Part shown: piece by piece, positions 7,878 through 16,574 of the stretch
How the letters are laid out: every line of letters starts with the position of its first letter
How positions within the stretch are numbered: position 1 is the stretch's first letter
From: an uncultured bacterium
GTDB lineage: Bacteria; Bacteroidota; Bacteroidia; Bacteroidales; Bacteroidaceae
Direction: 5' to 3'
Assembly: GCA_905216095.1 (NCBI GenBank)
Contig: CAJMSQ010000017.1
Span: forward strand, 1-44,894
Length of the DNA: 44,894 bases
Position numbers and translations under genes: made by a program
Notes under the pieces: generated by a model
Told to the model about the DNA's origin: nothing
Databases searched by the model: none
The model's input: the letters and a program-made list of their open reading frames with translations, nothing else

Positions 7878-9473
7878 ATGGCAGACTGGCATACTCCACA
7901 GGGGCCGTTCGACATTGCGGAAGTTTCCGACGCCGTGCCCCGCCGCCTCAAGCCCTGGCTTTTCATCTTCTTTGTGCTGATTATCCAGTTCTCGGGCGGC
8001 GTCTACCTGCCGGCGGCCGCTGCAATGGCAGGCAGCACCGCGCTGATGCAGGAAGACATACTCATGGCCGGTTACGCCTCGCTGGCGGGCATGGCCATCA
8101 ACTTCGCGGTGATGTTCCGCATAAAATTCCGGTTCCCCACCCGCACCCAGCTGTTGGCGGCCGGAAGCGTACTGATAGCGGCCAACATCATCTGCGCCTA
8201 CACGTCGAACATGCTCGTGCTCGTTCCGGTGTGCTTTGTCGCGGGATGGTTCAGGATGCAAGCCACGCTGGCCTGCAATTCCACGATTCAGTTGTGGCTC
8301 ACTCCGGTACGCGACATGGCGGTCTTCTTCTGCTACGTATATATAGTGGTGGACGGTGTGCTGCAACTGAGCGGTCTCGCCGCCATCTACATCGGTTTCT
8401 CCGTACCGTGGACGTACATGCACTGGACCATGACGGGCCTGCTCGCCCTGATGATGCTACTCACGGCTGTGCTGGTCAGGCCCATGCGCGGACCTATGTT
8501 CATCCCCCTGCTTGGCATCGACTGGGCAGGTGCGGCCCTGTGGTCGGTCTTCATGCTCTGCTTCACGTTCATCTGCGTATATGGCAATTACTTCGACTGG
8601 TGGGACGCCGTCGAAATCAGGGGAGCGGCCGTCATCGGTGCGATCTGCGCAGGCCTGAACCTGTGGCGGGCCACATTCCTGCGCCATCCGTACATCAGCC
8701 TGCAGGCGATGCGCAACCGCAACGTCATCCGCGCGACGGCCATCTATACGGTATTCTTCACGCTCATGGCCACCGAGCACGTGTTCGAGCACACCTACGC
8801 CGAGCACATACTGGGCTTCGACAACACGAACCTCATCGACCTCAACTGGTATGCGCTGACAGGTATCGCCGCCGGCTGCCTGTTCACCTACGTCACCTTT
8901 GCGCGGCGCAAGTGGCGGTACAAGACGATGACGGCTATCGCATTCGCGCTCGCCGCGGGCTATCTGGCATATTTCTACTTCGTCATCGACTACGGTGTGG
9001 AAAAGGAGATGTTCTTCGTCCCGCTGTTCTTACGCGGCGCAGCCACCGTCATCGTGTCCATCGTGTTCCTGACATCCATCGTGCAGAGCGGCCTGCCGTT
9101 CCAGGTATTCCCGCAAGCGCTCACCATCAACGGCTTCACCGGAGCGGTCATGGGGGCTACACTCGGTCCGGCCGTCGTCGGCGAACTGCTGCGCCACACC
9201 ATGGCCCGCAACGCAGCACTTGCCGGAGCGCGCATAACGGACTGCAATCCCGACGTGGCGCACGGTTTCATCGGCCGGCTTTTCGGCACGATACAGGCAC
9301 AGGCCATGATTGTTTCGATGAAGGAAATATACGGCTGGCTGCTGATAGCGGCGCTCGCATCCCTGCTGGTCATCGTCGCCGGCTACGGCCCGGCGCGGCC
9401 TTTCGCCGTCTTCCCGAAGTGGAGCACCGTGCGACGGGTAATCAGACATGTAGCGCGCACCGTCCGGACCTGA
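7878..9473 (+). CDS. MFS drug/metabolite exporter, EmrB-like (DHA2 type)
   Basis: The 531-residue protein has about 14 hydrophobic segments spread over its length (first near residues 28-50), the count expected of DHA2-type major facilitator pumps. Such pumps use the proton gradient to push drugs or other amphipathic compounds through a HlyD adaptor and TolC channel. Both partners lie immediately upstream. The start follows the HlyD stop after one base. The classical motif C of antiporters is not obvious by eye. A three-armed palindrome (9545-9611) lies about 70 bases after the stop and is the most likely place for transcription to end. Confidence 0.88.
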   Translation: MADWHTPQGPFDIAEVSDAVPRRLKPWLFIFFVLIIQFSGGVYLPAAAAMAGSTALMQEDILMAGYASLAGMAINFAVMFRIKFRFPTRTQLLAAGSVLIAANIICAYTSNMLVLVPVCFVAGWFRMQATLACNSTIQLWLTPVRDMAVFFCYVYIVVDGVLQLSGLAAIYIGFSVPWTYMHWTMTGLLALMMLLTAVLVRPMRGPMFIPLLGIDWAGAALWSVFMLCFTFICVYGNYFDWWDAVEIRGAAVIGAICAGLNLWRATFLRHPYISLQAMRNRNVIRATAIYTVFFTLMATEHVFEHTYAEHILGFDNTNLIDLNWYALTGIAAGCLFTYVTFARRKWRYKTMTAIAFALAAGYLAYFYFVIDYGVEKEMFFVPLFLRGAATVIVSIVFLTSIVQSGLPFQVFPQALTINGFTGAVMGATLGPAVVGELLRHTMARNAALAGARITDCNPDVAHGFIGRLFGTIQAQAMIVSMKEIYGWLLIAALASLLVIVAGYGPARPFAVFPKWSTVRRVIRHVARTVRT

Positions 9474-9544
9474 CACCGCAGCGCACGGCTGCACAGACAG
9501 ACAGCACCGGTACGCAGGGCTTTTATATGCACATATAGGCACGT

Positions 9545-9611
9545 AAAAACTAAGATAGGGATAGGAAAAACTATCCCTATCTTAGTTTAAACTATCCCTA
9601 TGATAGTTTTT
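9545..9611. repeat. Three-armed palindrome, copy 2 (right of efflux operon)
   Basis: The left arm 9545-9564 (AAAAACTAAGATAGGGATAG) pairs with the middle arm 9571-9588 (CTATCCCTATCTTAGTTT) across a GAAAAA loop. The right arm 9592-9611 (CTATCCCTATGATAGTTTTT) is identical to that of copy 1 at 4945-4964. Here the left arm matches the middle arm; in copy 1 it matches the right arm. It could act as terminator for the efflux operon, as the right arm ends in TTTTT. Confidence 0.75.
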
Positions 9612-9780
9612 CTTAGATGTACATATACTTTTCCGCACCATAACACCGCCTGCAACGCCCCCGCATCCGACGGTCCTTATCGGGGGCTACGCATCGGCGA
9701 CAAACTGTTCATTTCCCTGTTTCTTATTGTTAATTATTTGTTAAAATCGGGATGTAATCACCCTTATGTGTAAAAAAGCC

Positions 9781-9788
9781 TATATTTG
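9781..9788 (+). promoter_or_regulatory. Promoter -7 element for the lipoprotein at 9864
   Basis: TATATTTG fits the Bacteroidetes TAnnTTTG element. Transcription would start near 9793 and give a leader of about 70 bases. No TTTG stands 19-20 bases upstream, so the -33 element is weak. Confidence 0.55.
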
Positions 9789-9863
9789 CAACATATAGCG
9801 GCAGACAACCGACAGACTGCCGGCCACACACCGCATCAACCTGTTACAACAATTACAATAAGT

Positions 9864-10829
9864 ATGAAAAACACAATTCAACTACTGGCCGTCTGCTGTG
9901 CATGGCTCGCACTGACGGCCTGCGGCGGCGACAATGCTTCCGCTCCGCTTGAGCCGCTGGCATCCGTCTACGCCGAGATGGCCGAGAACAACCAGAAGAT
10001 GGCGGAAGCCTTACAGGCCGTCTATGCAGAGAAAGACAAGACGCGACAACAGCAGTTGCAACAGCAGGCCACCGGAGTGGCCGAAAGGGTGAAAGCCGAT
10101 AACAAGGCACTGGGCGAAAAGGCCGCCGCCGCAGGCGAAGCGCTGCAAGGCAAAACGATGGACTGCGAGGCCGTGCCGGGAGCAGATTTCAGCATACAGA
10201 GCGCTGTCTTCACCGTGGTGCAGGCCGGCGACAAACTGGCCAACATCGTCATGACCGTAACCGCCGACAAACCTCTGGAAGGCAAATACCGCTTCAGAAT
10301 GGAGAACAAGAACGGAGACGTGGTCTACGAGAGCCTGGCCGGCACAAGGGAAGACGGAACCCTCGCATTGAACTTCCGCATCACCACGCACAAGGGACCG
10401 GAAATGGCGCGGGCGCTGGCAACCTGCACCAAGATTGTCATCGTGCCCAATGGCGAAACCGCAGCGGTACAGGCTGGAGAGGCCGACAGTACAGAAAATG
10501 AGCCTGAAGAAGCAGAACCCGCCTACGAGGGTGAGACCTCGGCACAACCGGCAGGCAAGTCGGTAACGGCGGCCGGTGTCACCATCACCGTAGGTGCACC
10601 GCTGGCCGAAACCATCCGCCGGGCTGGGAAAGTGACATGGGACTACAACGCCGACTACGGCGTGACCTGCACCATCGGCAACGTATGGATAGTCATCCCC
10701 GACGAGGACCTGACGGAAAAAGGACAAAGCATCATCAACGCCATCCTGTCGGACATGGAGAACAACATCAGTTTCTCGGCCGACTACATCCGTCCCGAAG
10801 CCAAAATCAAGTCGTTCGAAACAAATTGA
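9864..10829 (+). CDS. Exported lipoprotein of unknown function
   Basis: The 321-residue protein starts MKNTIQLLAVCCAWLALTACGG, a lipoprotein signal with lipobox LTAC and lipidated Cys20. I chose this ATG over the upstream in-frame ATG at 9786 because the signal begins here. Residues about 30-95 are Gln/Ala/Lys/Glu-rich and predicted coiled coil (EMAENNQKMAEALQAVYAEK). A beta-rich middle domain follows, then an acidic low-complexity linker (about 208-236) and a small C-terminal domain. I do not recognise a named family. It has its own promoter, so it is probably not part of the efflux operon. A GC-rich terminator follows at 10863. Confidence 0.7.
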   Translation: MKNTIQLLAVCCAWLALTACGGDNASAPLEPLASVYAEMAENNQKMAEALQAVYAEKDKTRQQQLQQQATGVAERVKADNKALGEKAAAAGEALQGKTMDCEAVPGADFSIQSAVFTVVQAGDKLANIVMTVTADKPLEGKYRFRMENKNGDVVYESLAGTREDGTLALNFRITTHKGPEMARALATCTKIVIVPNGETAAVQAGEADSTENEPEEAEPAYEGETSAQPAGKSVTAAGVTITVGAPLAETIRRAGKVTWDYNADYGVTCTIGNVWIVIPDEDLTEKGQSIINAILSDMENNISFSADYIRPEAKIKSFETN

Positions 10830-10862
10830 CCCTTCATCCGCTTCCGCTCACAAGCATCATCG

Positions 10863-10892
10863 TTCCGCCCCGCAGCATATTGCGGGGCGGAA
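10863..10892 (+). terminator. Hairpin terminator after the lipoprotein gene
   Basis: TTCCGCCCCGCA and TGCGGGGCGGAA form a perfect 12-base stem with a six-base loop, 34 bases after the stop codon. The T-run after it is poor (TCGCTTTA). Confidence 0.65.
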
Positions 10893-10970
10893 TCGCTTTA
10901 TGAAAGTCGGCCGACAACCGGCTGGAAAAACACATGCCTTATCCTGCGAAACACCAGCCCTGCATGTAAG

Positions 10971-11017
10971 AAAGACCAAGACAGGAATAGTTTTGCCTAT
11001 TCCTGTCTTGGTCTTTT
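10971..11017. terminator. Long 20-base perfect hairpin between convergent genes
   Basis: AAAGACCAAGACAGGAATAG (10971-10990) and its exact complement (10997-11016) flank a six-base loop. A-rich and T-rich ends on both sides allow termination from both directions. It lies between the plus-strand lipoprotein gene and the minus-strand relA gene. The arms are far longer than a terminator needs. Confidence 0.6.
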
Positions 11018-11144
11018 CGGGGAAAGGTGCGGTTTCCCGTAGCATGGGAACCGGCGGCCGTAGCAGGGGATAAATAGTCCCGGTCGTCGTGTTATGTCCG
11101 GCCATACGGCTTCACCGCTCTCCTGTGTCCTTATATTTCCTTGC

Positions 11145-13400
11145 TCAGTCTATACGTGTGGCTTTTGTGACGTTCTCGATTTGCATCAGCGAGTCGCAAA
11201 TCTGCTTCACGTCGTCGGTGCTGAAGACGGAGATTTCGAGCGTACCCTCGAAGATGCCGTTATTCGTCTCGAGCGTGATGCGCTTCACCACGTACTCGTT
11301 CTGCTTGTGCAGCACATCGGCGATGGCGTAGAGCACGCCGTGGCTGTCCACTCCTTTTATATATATAGTGGTATCGAAAAGCAATATGCGGTGGGTGTCC
11401 CAGCGGCAGGCTATGATGTTGTTGCCGTAACGGGTCTTCAGTTTCACGCCCTCGGCACAGCTGCGCTTGTGGATGTCGAGCGTACCTTTCGATGAAATAT
11501 ATCCCATCACGTCGTCGCCGGGGATGGGCCGGCAACAGGGGGCCATGCTGCACTTGGACAGCGTCTCTTCATCGAGCACAAGCGTCTGTTTGCGGTTCAG
11601 ATTTTTCACGAAGTCCTCGTCCCGGTGTTCCTGTGCGACGGGTGCTTCCTTCTTGCCGATGAAGGGAATGAATTTGGTCCACGACTTCGAGTTTTTCTTG
11701 CCGCGCAGGCAGTCGCGGTCGCTGTCGTCAAGTTTGATTTTCCCCTCGCCGATGGCCTGCAGCAGCTTTTCGCGTGACGGCAGACCGTGAAGTGTGCAGA
11801 GTTTGTCTATGACGGCCGGTGCTATCTCTATCTCCTTTTCCTTCAAGAACTGACGCAGGATGTCTTCGCCCTGTTTCTGTTTTTCGCGGCCGGCGCGGCG
11901 GAGTATAGCTTGTATCTTGTTGCGGGCCTTGGCCGTAGTGGCGAACTCCAGCCATTCGGGCTGGACGTGCTGGTTGCGCGAGGTAAGGATTTCCACCTGG
12001 TCGCCGCTCTTGAGCCGATGGTTCAGCGCCACGAGCCGGTGGTTCACTTTTGCGCCGAAGCAATGGCTGCCGAGGAAAGAGTGTATGGAAAAGGCGAAGT
12101 CGAGCGCGGTGGAGCCGGCCGGCATGTTCTTGAGTTCGCCTTTGGGGGTGAAGACAAGTATTTCGTCGGTGAAAAGATTGAGTTTGATGGTATCGAGCAG
12201 GTCGAGTGTGTCGGGCTGGGGGTCGTCAAGTATCTCCTTGATGGAGTTAAGCCACTTGTCGAGTTCGTTTTCGTCGTATGCTGCGTCCTTGTCCTTGTAC
12301 TTCCAGTGTGCGGCAAAGCCCATTTCGGCGATATCGTCCATGCGGTCGGTGCGGATTTGCACTTCGACCCATTTGCCTTGCTTGCTCATGAAAGTGTTGT
12401 GCAGGGCTTGATAGCCGTTGGCCTTGGGATTGGACAGCCAGTCGCGCAGGCGAGTGGGATGTGGCTTGTAGAGTTTGCTCAGTTTACTGTATATAAGGAA
12501 GCATTCATCGTTTTCCGCCGCGCGGTCCTTGGGGGTGAAGACGATGCGGATGGCCAGTATGTCGAAGACTTCGCTGAAGGGAATGTGTTTCTTCTGCATC
12601 TTCATCCATATGGAATAGGGACTCTTGATGCGGGCCTTGATGGTGTATTTTATTCCCATGGCGTCGAGTTCCTCACATATGGGGGGCGTGAATTTATCGA
12701 AGATGGTGTCGCGCTCGGGCTGGCTTTCGGCGAGCTCACGCTCTATCTGTGCGTATTCTTCGGGGTGTTCGTAACGGAAACTGAGGTCCTCGAGTTCGGT
12801 TTTGATTTTGTTCAGTCCGAGTCGGTCGGCGATGGGAGCGAATATATAGAGTGTCTCGCCGGCTATCTTGTACTGCTTCGAGGGTATCATGCTGGAAAGT
12901 GTGCGCATGTTGTGCAGACGGTCGGCTATCTTGATGAGAATGACGCGGATGTCGTCGCTCATGGTGAGCAGCAGCTTCTTGAAAGTCTCGGCCTGCGTGG
13001 ATGCGTGCTCCCCGAATATGCCTCCGGCGATTTTTGTCAGTCCCTCGACGATATTGGCCACTTTCTGTCCGAACAGGTTGGCGATGTCCTCGTTGGTATA
13101 GTCGGTGTCCTCTTCCACATCGTGCAGCAGGGCGGCACAGATTGACGTGGAACCGAGCCCTATCTCCTCGCAGACAATCTGCGCCACGGCGATGGGGTGA
13201 AGGATATAGGGCTCGCCCGAAAGCCGGCGCACTCCCTTGTGCGCTTGTTTGGCAAAGTTGAAAGCCTTCGTGATGATTTCCACCTTGCGGCGGTGGTTCG
13301 AAGCGAGGTAGGTGTCGAGTAGTCGCTGGAAGGCGGCGTTTATCATTTCCTCGTCCTTGATTTCCTGAGGCGTAAGTGCCTTTGCGTTGGAGTCTTGCAT
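11145..13400 (-). CDS. RelA/SpoT family (p)ppGpp synthetase/hydrolase
   Basis: The 751-residue protein has the full Rel order: HD hydrolase domain (about 40-190, with HDVEED at 93-98), synthetase domain (about 235-350, with DILAIRIVF and NPKANGYQALH), TGS domain (about 395-455), a helical/zinc-finger-like middle with CSMAPCCRPIPGD, and a C-terminal ACT domain (about 675-751). The synthetase loop reads TRLRDWL, which resembles the RxKD signature of bifunctional Rel enzymes and not the ExDD of synthetase-only RelA. With the intact HD motif, this suggests it both makes and degrades the stringent-response alarmone. It is the last gene of the minus-strand parA-parB-DUF5683-transglycosylase run. 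Confidence 0.95.
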   Translation of the reverse strand: MQDSNAKALTPQEIKDEEMINAAFQRLLDTYLASNHRRKVEIITKAFNFAKQAHKGVRRLSGEPYILHPIAVAQIVCEEIGLGSTSICAALLHDVEEDTDYTNEDIANLFGQKVANIVEGLTKIAGGIFGEHASTQAETFKKLLLTMSDDIRVILIKIADRLHNMRTLSSMIPSKQYKIAGETLYIFAPIADRLGLNKIKTELEDLSFRYEHPEEYAQIERELAESQPERDTIFDKFTPPICEELDAMGIKYTIKARIKSPYSIWMKMQKKHIPFSEVFDILAIRIVFTPKDRAAENDECFLIYSKLSKLYKPHPTRLRDWLSNPKANGYQALHNTFMSKQGKWVEVQIRTDRMDDIAEMGFAAHWKYKDKDAAYDENELDKWLNSIKEILDDPQPDTLDLLDTIKLNLFTDEILVFTPKGELKNMPAGSTALDFAFSIHSFLGSHCFGAKVNHRLVALNHRLKSGDQVEILTSRNQHVQPEWLEFATTAKARNKIQAILRRAGREKQKQGEDILRQFLKEKEIEIAPAVIDKLCTLHGLPSREKLLQAIGEGKIKLDDSDRDCLRGKKNSKSWTKFIPFIGKKEAPVAQEHRDEDFVKNLNRKQTLVLDEETLSKCSMAPCCRPIPGDDVMGYISSKGTLDIHKRSCAEGVKLKTRYGNNIIACRWDTHRILLFDTTIYIKGVDSHGVLYAIADVLHKQNEYVVKRITLETNNGIFEGTLEISVFSTDDVKQICDSLMQIENVTKATRID

Positions 13401-13468
13401 GGTCTTTCGGTTAAGAGGGTTCGCATTCCCGTTTTTTCAGGATACCGTCCGGTGACGGCGAGGCGGCT

Positions 13469-14800
13469 TTATTTCACTTTCAGCTTCTGCCCCGGTTTAA
13501 TCCGGTCGCCTTTCAGCCCGTTCATCTTCCTGAGTTTGCTGACGGTGGTATGGTTGCGCTTGGCGATGGCGCTGAGCGTGTCTCCGCTGCGCACGGTTGC
13601 TGCCTGCGATGCGCCGCGCTGTTTTTTGCCCCTGCGGCCGGACGTCTGCGCATGTCTGCTTTTCGACGTGCCGCGTGCGGTCCGCTTCACCGTCTCGGCC
13701 ACCGGCTCACTCACTTCCACGTTGTGGCGGCGCGTAAGCAGTTCTTCGGCACGATAGTTATATATGGAGTCCTTCAGGTCTATGAATGTAGTCAGTTTTT
13801 CCTGGGGCAGACGGATGGCGCAAGGCTTTGAATGTCCCGGTATGATGTCGGTGCGGTATTGCGGATTGAGGGCCCGTATCGCCTCCTTGTCGATGCCGCA
13901 GAGAGCGGATACCTGTTCGATGTGCAGGTCCTTGGCCACGACGATAGTGTCTGTCGTGACAGGATATTTTGTCTTCATCGGACAGATATTGTGTTCGCAA
14001 TAATAATTCATGATGTAGTTGGCCGCGATGAATGCCGGCACATATCCGCGTGTCTCTTTGGGCAGATAAGGGTAAATGGCCCAATAGTCCTTCACGCCGT
14101 CGGCGCGGTGGATGGCCTTGTTCACGTTTTGCGGCCCACAGTTATAAGCGGCGATGACAAGATTCCAGTCCCCGAAGATTTTATACAGGTCGCGCAGGTA
14201 ACGGGCTGCGGCCCACGATGACTTGATAGGGTCGCGGCGCTCATCGACGAGGCTGTTCACCTGCAGGTCATAACGCTTGCCCGTGGCCAGCATGAACTGC
14301 CAAAGCCCTGTCGCGCCGACACGGCTCACGGCCGTAGGGTTGAGTCCCGACTCGATGATGGGAAGATATTTCAGTTCGAGGGGCAGTCCGTAGTAGTCGA
14401 GCGCTTCCTCGAATATAGGTATATAGAAGTTGCCCGCGCCCAGCATGTAGGAAACCGAACGTCTGAGCCGGCCGCTGTATTGGTCGATGAATTTCTGCAC
14501 CACGCTGTTGTAAGGCATTTCCATGACGGCAGGAATGCGGCTCAACCTGTCCTGAAAGACTTCGGCGGAAAAGGGCGGATTATAATCGGGTGTGGCACAC
14601 GTCGTGTCAGGATACAGATAGTGTTGCGCGTGCCATTCTTTCAGCAGCGAATCCGAATCGAGCGTCATGCCTTCGGGCAGTTCTATGATTTCGTCCCTGC
14701 CGTTGCGGTCGTTGTGTACCGTGATTTCGTTTTCTGTCTGTGCGTTCAGTCCCGTCGGGCCTATGGCCAGGAACAAGAGTAATAGTCTTATTTTTTTCAT
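13469..14800 (-). CDS. mltD: LysM-containing lytic transglycosylase, MltD-like
   Basis: The 443-residue exported protein has a signal peptide (1-20, ending LNA/Q) and a family 1 SLT transglycosylase domain at about 120-290. Glu150 (KYLPIIESGLNP) is the likely catalytic acid, with the downstream motifs GLWQFM and AAYNCGPQNV. A basic Ser/Arg linker follows, then one C-terminal LysM repeat (about 399-443, SGDTLSAIAKRNHTTVSKLR). It would cleave peptidoglycan glycan strands in the periplasm. E. coli MltD has two or more LysM repeats; only one is clear here, so the symbol describes the type only. The neighbours are DUF5683 (upstream) and relA (downstream), a gene order usual in Bacteroidales. Confidence 0.9.
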   Translation of the reverse strand: MKKIRLLLLFLAIGPTGLNAQTENEITVHNDRNGRDEIIELPEGMTLDSDSLLKEWHAQHYLYPDTTCATPDYNPPFSAEVFQDRLSRIPAVMEMPYNSVVQKFIDQYSGRLRRSVSYMLGAGNFYIPIFEEALDYYGLPLELKYLPIIESGLNPTAVSRVGATGLWQFMLATGKRYDLQVNSLVDERRDPIKSSWAAARYLRDLYKIFGDWNLVIAAYNCGPQNVNKAIHRADGVKDYWAIYPYLPKETRGYVPAFIAANYIMNYYCEHNICPMKTKYPVTTDTIVVAKDLHIEQVSALCGIDKEAIRALNPQYRTDIIPGHSKPCAIRLPQEKLTTFIDLKDSIYNYRAEELLTRRHNVEVSEPVAETVKRTARGTSKSRHAQTSGRRGKKQRGASQAATVRSGDTLSAIAKRNHTTVSKLRKMNGLKGDRIKPGQKLKVK

Positions 14801-14816
14801 TGATACGTGTTTTTCT

Positions 14817-15599
14817 TTAGAAGTTCAGGCTGCACCCCACCCCATAGGCGGCAGCGCGACGGCGGGTGCTGCCGGGATTGTCGAGGACGGCGGGTGCGAC
14901 CCTCATGCTCAGTTCCGGCGAGATGTCGAATTCCGATAATTGCGCGTCCACGTAGGCATCGATGACCGAAAGCAGGTAGACACCGATGAAGCAGAAGGCA
15001 CTCAGGTCGCGGTAACGGCGGTAAAAGTCCTTTTTGCGCTTGAAGAGGTTCTTGAACTGCTCTTCCCGTCCCGTTATGTCGTATCTCGGCGGCAACATTT
15101 CCAGATAACTTTTCGTATTGGGGTCGTCGTCCATGATGTCAAGATAGGCCTGCGAGTAGTCTTTGTACATCTGCTGGTTCCACATCAAGGCATAGGTGCA
15201 ACCGAGGAAGCCTCCGTAGATGATAGGCAGTTTCCAGTATTTCCTGTTATATATCTGTCCGGCACCGGGCAGTATGAGCGAGAGCCACAATGCCCTTTTG
15301 GGATTGGGAACAAAGCGCTTCGGCAGTTTGTTCATGGCGGCCGTCTCTTTCAGTATGGAGTCATTGACTTCCGTGAGCCGCTTCAGGTCGTCCTCAGGTG
15401 CCGTCCCGGCCGTGTCGGGCAGGATGCGGACGTCCGTCCCGGGCAAGGCGGCGGTACTGTCCCGCAACCCTGCGTCGGCGGCAAGCCGCACCGCGGCCGT
15501 ATCCGCGACGTGTGCCACTTGTGCCCGGCTTTTCAAAGCACAAAGGAATAACCCGGTCAAGATTATTCCCATGAGCGTCCGTGTTGCCCTTATCTTCAT
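14817..15599 (-). CDS. DUF5683 membrane protein
   Basis: The 260-residue protein has an N-terminal hydrophobic segment (about 8-22), then a variable Asp/Thr-rich region. A conserved part from about residue 95 onward contains PNPKRALWLSLILPGAGQIYNRKYWKLPIIYGG, the hallmark of DUF5683 proteins, with two or three further hydrophobic segments. The GAGQxYN motif also occurs in TM2-type membrane proteins. Function is unknown. The gene overlaps parB by four bases (15596-15599) and sits between parB and the transglycosylase, so it is translated with the partition genes. That suggests a cell-envelope role tied to the cell cycle, but this is inference. Confidence 0.85.
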   Translation of the reverse strand: MKIRATRTLMGIILTGLFLCALKSRAQVAHVADTAAVRLAADAGLRDSTAALPGTDVRILPDTAGTAPEDDLKRLTEVNDSILKETAAMNKLPKRFVPNPKRALWLSLILPGAGQIYNRKYWKLPIIYGGFLGCTYALMWNQQMYKDYSQAYLDIMDDDPNTKSYLEMLPPRYDITGREEQFKNLFKRKKDFYRRYRDLSAFCFIGVYLLSVIDAYVDAQLSEFDISPELSMRVAPAVLDNPGSTRRRAAAYGVGCSLNF

Positions 15600-16495
15600 C
15601 CTTTCATTTTGTCGAAAAGGCTGATGATGCGTTCAAGTTCTTCTTCCGAAGCGAAAGGTATGCTGATTTTTCCCTTTCCCTGTGCGGTGCAGGTCATTTG
15701 TATTTTCGTCTGGAAGAAGTCTGAGAGCCGCGACTTCAGCAGGTTGTATTCTTCCGGCAGGCGTTTGCTTTTCTGTCTGTCGCTGAGTTGCCGTCTTCCG
15801 CTCTTTACCGTCTCGCCGCTGTTGATGGCTTTTACCATTTCCTCCACTTGCCGCACGGAGTAGCCCTTTTCCTTTATCTCGCCAAACAGTTTTACCTGCA
15901 ACGAAGGCTTGTCCAGTCCGAGCAAGGCCCGCGCATGTCCCTGGTCCACCTCCTTGTTCTGCAAGGCCACCTGCACCTGCGCCGGCAATTTCAGCAGCCG
16001 CAGGTAATTGGCTATCGTGGTACGTTTCTTTCCGACCTTCTCGGAGAGCATGTCCTGCGTCAGTCCGTATTGCTCTATCAGGTTCTGATAGGCCAGAGCC
16101 ACTTCTATGGCGTTCAGGTCCTCACGCTGGATATTCTCCACGAGGGCCATCTGCATCATTTTCTCGTCATCGGCGGTGCGCACATAGGCGGGAATGCTCG
16201 TAAGCCCTGCCATCTGCGACGCGCGCCAGCGTCTTTCGCCGGCTATAATCTGGAAAGTTCCGTCTTCCATCTTTCTCAGCGTGACGGGCTGTATGATGCC
16301 GATTTGGCGGATGCTCTCCGCCAGTTCCTCGAGCGCGGCCGCGTCAAACTCGCGCCGCGGCTGGTTGGGATTGGCCTTGATTTTGTCGAGCGCCACCTCG
16401 GTGATGGAAGAAGAACCTCCGGTGTGGACGTCCTCGGTCGATATGAGCGCGTCGAGTCCACGCCCGAGCGCAGGGAATTTCTTGTGTACAGCCAT
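15596..16495 (-). CDS. parB: Chromosome-partition protein ParB (Spo0J)
   Basis: The 299-residue protein starts with the typical GRGLDALI segment. It has the CTP-binding ParB/Srx-like domain at about 33-125 (NPNQPRREFD, then GERRWRAS, the nucleotide-binding motif). A helix-turn-helix follows at about 140-215 (LTQDMLSEKVGKKRTTIANYLRLLKLP), then a linker and a C-terminal dimer domain. It binds parS sites, spreads as a clamp and works with ParA to segregate origins. I noticed no parS-like palindrome in the window, but I could not search systematically. It follows parA after 79 bases and overlaps DUF5683 by four. Confidence 0.95.
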   Translation of the reverse strand: MAVHKKFPALGRGLDALISTEDVHTGGSSSITEVALDKIKANPNQPRREFDAAALEELAESIRQIGIIQPVTLRKMEDGTFQIIAGERRWRASQMAGLTSIPAYVRTADDEKMMQMALVENIQREDLNAIEVALAYQNLIEQYGLTQDMLSEKVGKKRTTIANYLRLLKLPAQVQVALQNKEVDQGHARALLGLDKPSLQVKLFGEIKEKGYSVRQVEEMVKAINSGETVKSGRRQLSDRQKSKRLPEEYNLLKSRLSDFFQTKIQMTCTAQGKGKISIPFASEEELERIISLFDKMKG

Positions 16496-16574
16496 ATTCA
16501 GGTCTATTCTGTGCGAGACGGGAGCGGATGTCCGGGCGCGTGTCCGCCGCTTGATTCCGCTCTGCCGCCGGAGT

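Noticed and set aside
6812..7966. 384-codon frame antisense to the HlyD gene
   Set aside because: The plus strand has an adaptor with a lipoyl domain and four-base coupling to TolC. The antisense product is Gly/Arg/His-rich without motifs.
11787..13145. 452-codon frame antisense to relA
   Set aside because: The minus strand carries a full Rel protein with HD, synthetase, TGS and ACT domains; the other frame has no domain pattern.
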